DNA of 17,040 bases from Porphyromonadaceae bacterium UBA7180 (GTDB lineage: Bacteria > Bacteroidota > Bacteroidia > Bacteroidales > Muribaculaceae), in assembly GCA_002491165.1 (NCBI GenBank), contig DKVK01000001.1, forward strand, positions 2,228-19,267, given 5' to 3'. How positions within the stretch are numbered: the stretch's first letter is position 1; the number at the start of each line of letters is the position of its first letter. Below the pieces are notes generated by a model, which did not search any database, was not told where the DNA came from, and saw nothing but the letters and a program-made list of their open reading frames with translations. Of this stretch, positions 15,997 to 17,040 are shown one piece after another. The position numbers and the translations under genes are program-made.

Positions 15997-16027
15997 TTGC
16001 ACCGCCAAAAATAAATGCCTAACTTTG
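15997..16027 (+). promoter_or_regulatory. promoter of the tRNA-Arg gene
   Basis: TTG (15997-15999), 20 bases, then TAACTTTG (16020-16027) match the consensus on the plus strand. The start would fall near 16034, about 118 bases before the tRNA, so repeat locus C is inside the precursor leader. Confidence 0.55.
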
Positions 16028-16082
16028 CACTCCGAAATCGCCCGCGCCGCCGATGCGGCCGCAAAGCAGCCGGCCGATACAT

Positions 16083-16131
16083 GATGTCGTTAATGTAACG
16101 GATGTTATTAATGTGACTGATGTGACGGACG
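16083..16131 (+). repeat. degenerate 9-bp tandem repeat, locus C
   Basis: ATGT at 16084, 16093, 16102, 16111 and 16120, then ACGC at 16129, step exactly 9 bases. Read in frame the block gives D-V-V-N-V-T-D-V-I-N-V-T-D-V-T, but there is no credible start or gene. It ends about 20 bases before the tRNA. Confidence 0.7.
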
Positions 16132-16151
16132 CCGCGCTATAAAAGAAAAAA

Positions 16152-16225
16152 GGTCTGGTAGCTCAACTGGATAGAGCAACAGCCTTCTAAGCTGTGGGTT
16201 CCGGGTTCGAGTCCCGGCCGGATCA
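16152..16225 (+). tRNA. tRNA-Arg (anticodon TCT)
   Basis: All arms pair: acceptor GGTCTGG/CCGGATC with two G-U pairs, D stem GCTC/GAGC, anticodon stem ACAGC/GCTGT around the loop CTTCTAA (anticodon TCT, reads AGA/AGG), T stem CCGGG/CCCGG around TTCGAGT, and discriminator A. CCA is not encoded, as is common in this phylum. Own promoter and terminator. Confidence 0.96.
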
Positions 16226-16228
16226 CTG

Positions 16229-16260
16229 ATGGTCACCTTCCGGTGACCATTTATTTTTTT
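16229..16260 (+). terminator. intrinsic terminator after tRNA-Arg
   Basis: ATGGTCACC (16229-16237), loop TTCC, GGTGACCAT (16242-16250) is a perfect 9-base stem followed by TTATTTTTTT. It starts 4 bases after the tRNA. Confidence 0.93.
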
Positions 16261-16705
16261 AGATTATGAATGGTCATCTCAGTATGGCTATTTTTATTAA
16301 GAGTGCAAATGGTAGTGTTATTTCCGGGAACAATATAACAATTATCTACTGCTATCGACTCCTACTGACGTCGGTGCCTACTGACATCGGTGCCTATAAA
16401 GCTTAAAAAACGTGTTAAAATTCCGACTAACTAATACCAAACCATTTTGTTGATCTCACCGAAAAGGTTTCTATGGGTTATAACGTCAAGCGAACAATTA
16501 AGGGGAGGTCTGTTTTGCGATTTTTCAGGGACCGGTGATAGATTGGGTGGCTTCTGGATGTCTGTATGGCAGATTCCGGTTCGGAATTGCGGAGAAGCTT
16601 AGGTTTCTGCGGCAACCGGATGGAATCGGAGAGTTTTCCACTATTTATAGTTGTATTGTTGAAATTGATAAGGTTGCGCCCGGCACGTATCAGGGTATTA
16701 CTACG
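16261..16705. other. AT-rich gap without a recognised gene
   Basis: This 445-base stretch after the tRNA terminator looks more AT-rich than the rest of the window. I see no convincing coding gene; an open frame from 16535 runs into the small exported protein but does not look like a protein before 16706. The only clear structure is the 16-bp tandem repeat at 16361. No integrase or copy of the tRNA 3' end was found, so an integrated element is not supported within the window. Confidence 0.5.
16361..16392 (+). repeat. 16-bp tandem repeat, two copies
   Basis: CCTACTGACGTCGGTG (16361-16376) is followed directly by CCTACTGACATCGGTG (16377-16392), one difference, then a partial CCTA. The first copy holds a GACGTC palindrome. 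Confidence 0.8.
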
Positions 16706-16960
16706 ATGAAAAAATACATATTGTCAGCAGCATTGGCTATCGCCAGCCTTACGTTTGGAGGCATCTACGCCGCAACATCAGATGTAGCATCCTCTCAGAA
16801 TAGAATTACTACCGAACAGTGCCACACCCACGCCGAAGGGCAACACTGCCGCGGCACCGTGGGGTACGACTGCCGGGGATTCTCCCCCATCAACAACGGT
16901 AAGGAATGGCAAAAAGAATACTGCCGCCATTGTGCCCACAAAAAGTCCTACCATAGATGA
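16706..16960 (+). CDS. small exported Cys/His-rich protein
   Basis: An 84-residue protein starting M-K-K-Y-I-L-S-A-A-L-A-I-A-S-L-T, a clear signal peptide likely cut near A-A (about 22-23), leaving about 60 residues. The mature part is rich in Cys and His: T-E-Q-C-H-T-H-A-E-G-Q-H-C, then Y-D-C, then E-Y-C-R-H-C-A-H-K-K-S-Y-H. Five Cys and seven His suggest metal binding or disulfides. I do not recognise the family; small exported peptides with a similar leader (such as NVEALA-type) exist in Bacteroides, but the N-V-E-A-L-A motif is absent. The ATG at 16706 is chosen because the frame upstream is not protein-like. No clear promoter was seen. Confidence 0.65.
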   Translation: MKKYILSAALAIASLTFGGIYAATSDVASSQNRITTEQCHTHAEGQHCRGTVGYDCRGFSPINNGKEWQKEYCRHCAHKKSYHR

Positions 16961-16983
16961 TGATTAGTTAGTTGGAGCATCTC

Positions 16984-17012
16984 GTATCCGTTTATCTTAA
17001 TCTTGCGGATAC
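16984..17012 (+). other. inverted repeat after small exported protein gene
   Basis: GTATCCG (16984-16990) and CGGATAC (17006-17012) pair around a 15-base AT-rich loop, 24 bases after the stop codon. No T run follows directly, so it is at most a weak terminator. Confidence 0.3.
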
Positions 17013-17040
17013 ACAATCATCTGAATTTTCGATTAATTTG

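Noticed and set aside
15675..16082. 135-residue minus-strand open frame between sdhC and the tRNA
   Set aside because: It covers two consensus promoters, is Arg-rich and low-complexity at its end (it reads through repeat locus B), and shows no domain or signal.
16152..16225. tRNA-Arg as an integration (att) site
   Set aside because: No second copy of the tRNA 3' end and no integrase were found in the 800 bases downstream within the window.
16535..16705. Longer start for the small exported protein
   Set aside because: Would put 57 non-conserved-looking residues before a perfect signal peptide; the ATG at 16706 is much more natural.

Overview
The window looks like a chromosomal stretch of an anaerobic gut Bacteroidales, probably a GC-rich Muribaculaceae-type genome; the family-level call is inference. 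Supporting signs are a Bacteroidota-type succinate dehydrogenase/fumarate reductase operon (cytochrome b, flavoprotein, iron-sulfur order), several promoters that fit the Bacteroidota consensus (TTTG or TTG, about 20 nt, TAnnTTTG), Wzi-like and OMPLA-like outer-membrane proteins, a bacterial GH3 enzyme, and secreted proteins including one with a type IX secretion-like C-terminal domain. Most of the DNA is GC-rich and coding; the last 800 bases, after the tRNA, look more AT-rich.

Region by region. 1-2715 (+): a cell-envelope gene string: the end of a GNAT/OlsB-type acyltransferase, a Wzi-like outer-membrane barrel and a lipocalin-like lipoprotein, joined by two 11-bp start/stop overlaps. 2781-5339: a divergent pair, a GH3 acyl-adenylating enzyme (-) and outer-membrane phospholipase A (+), sharing a short intergenic region with facing promoters and an inverted repeat. 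5457-8017 (+): a membrane-linked family 2 glycosyltransferase followed closely by a MATE transporter. 8179-11265 (-): a tight three-gene operon of secreted proteins sharing similar leaders and an N-terminal motif; two of them are built from a repeated beta-rich module, and the first gene is split by a one-base frameshift. 11632-15587 (-): sdhC-sdhA-sdhB with a clear terminator; SdhC carries an unusual tail of about 155 residues. 15588-16260: promoters pointing both ways, a tRNA-Arg(TCT) and its terminator. 16261-17040: a gene-poor stretch with one small Cys/His-rich exported protein.

The less ordinary signals are: a degenerate 9-bp tandem repeat (core RATGT, reading as D-V-T codons) in three separate intergenic places; a five-copy secreted module family; a 10-bp-phased GATTWATC array upstream of the secreted operon; the SdhC tail; and the small exported Cys/His protein beyond the tRNA. 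No CRISPR array, insertion sequence, integrase or rRNA gene was seen.
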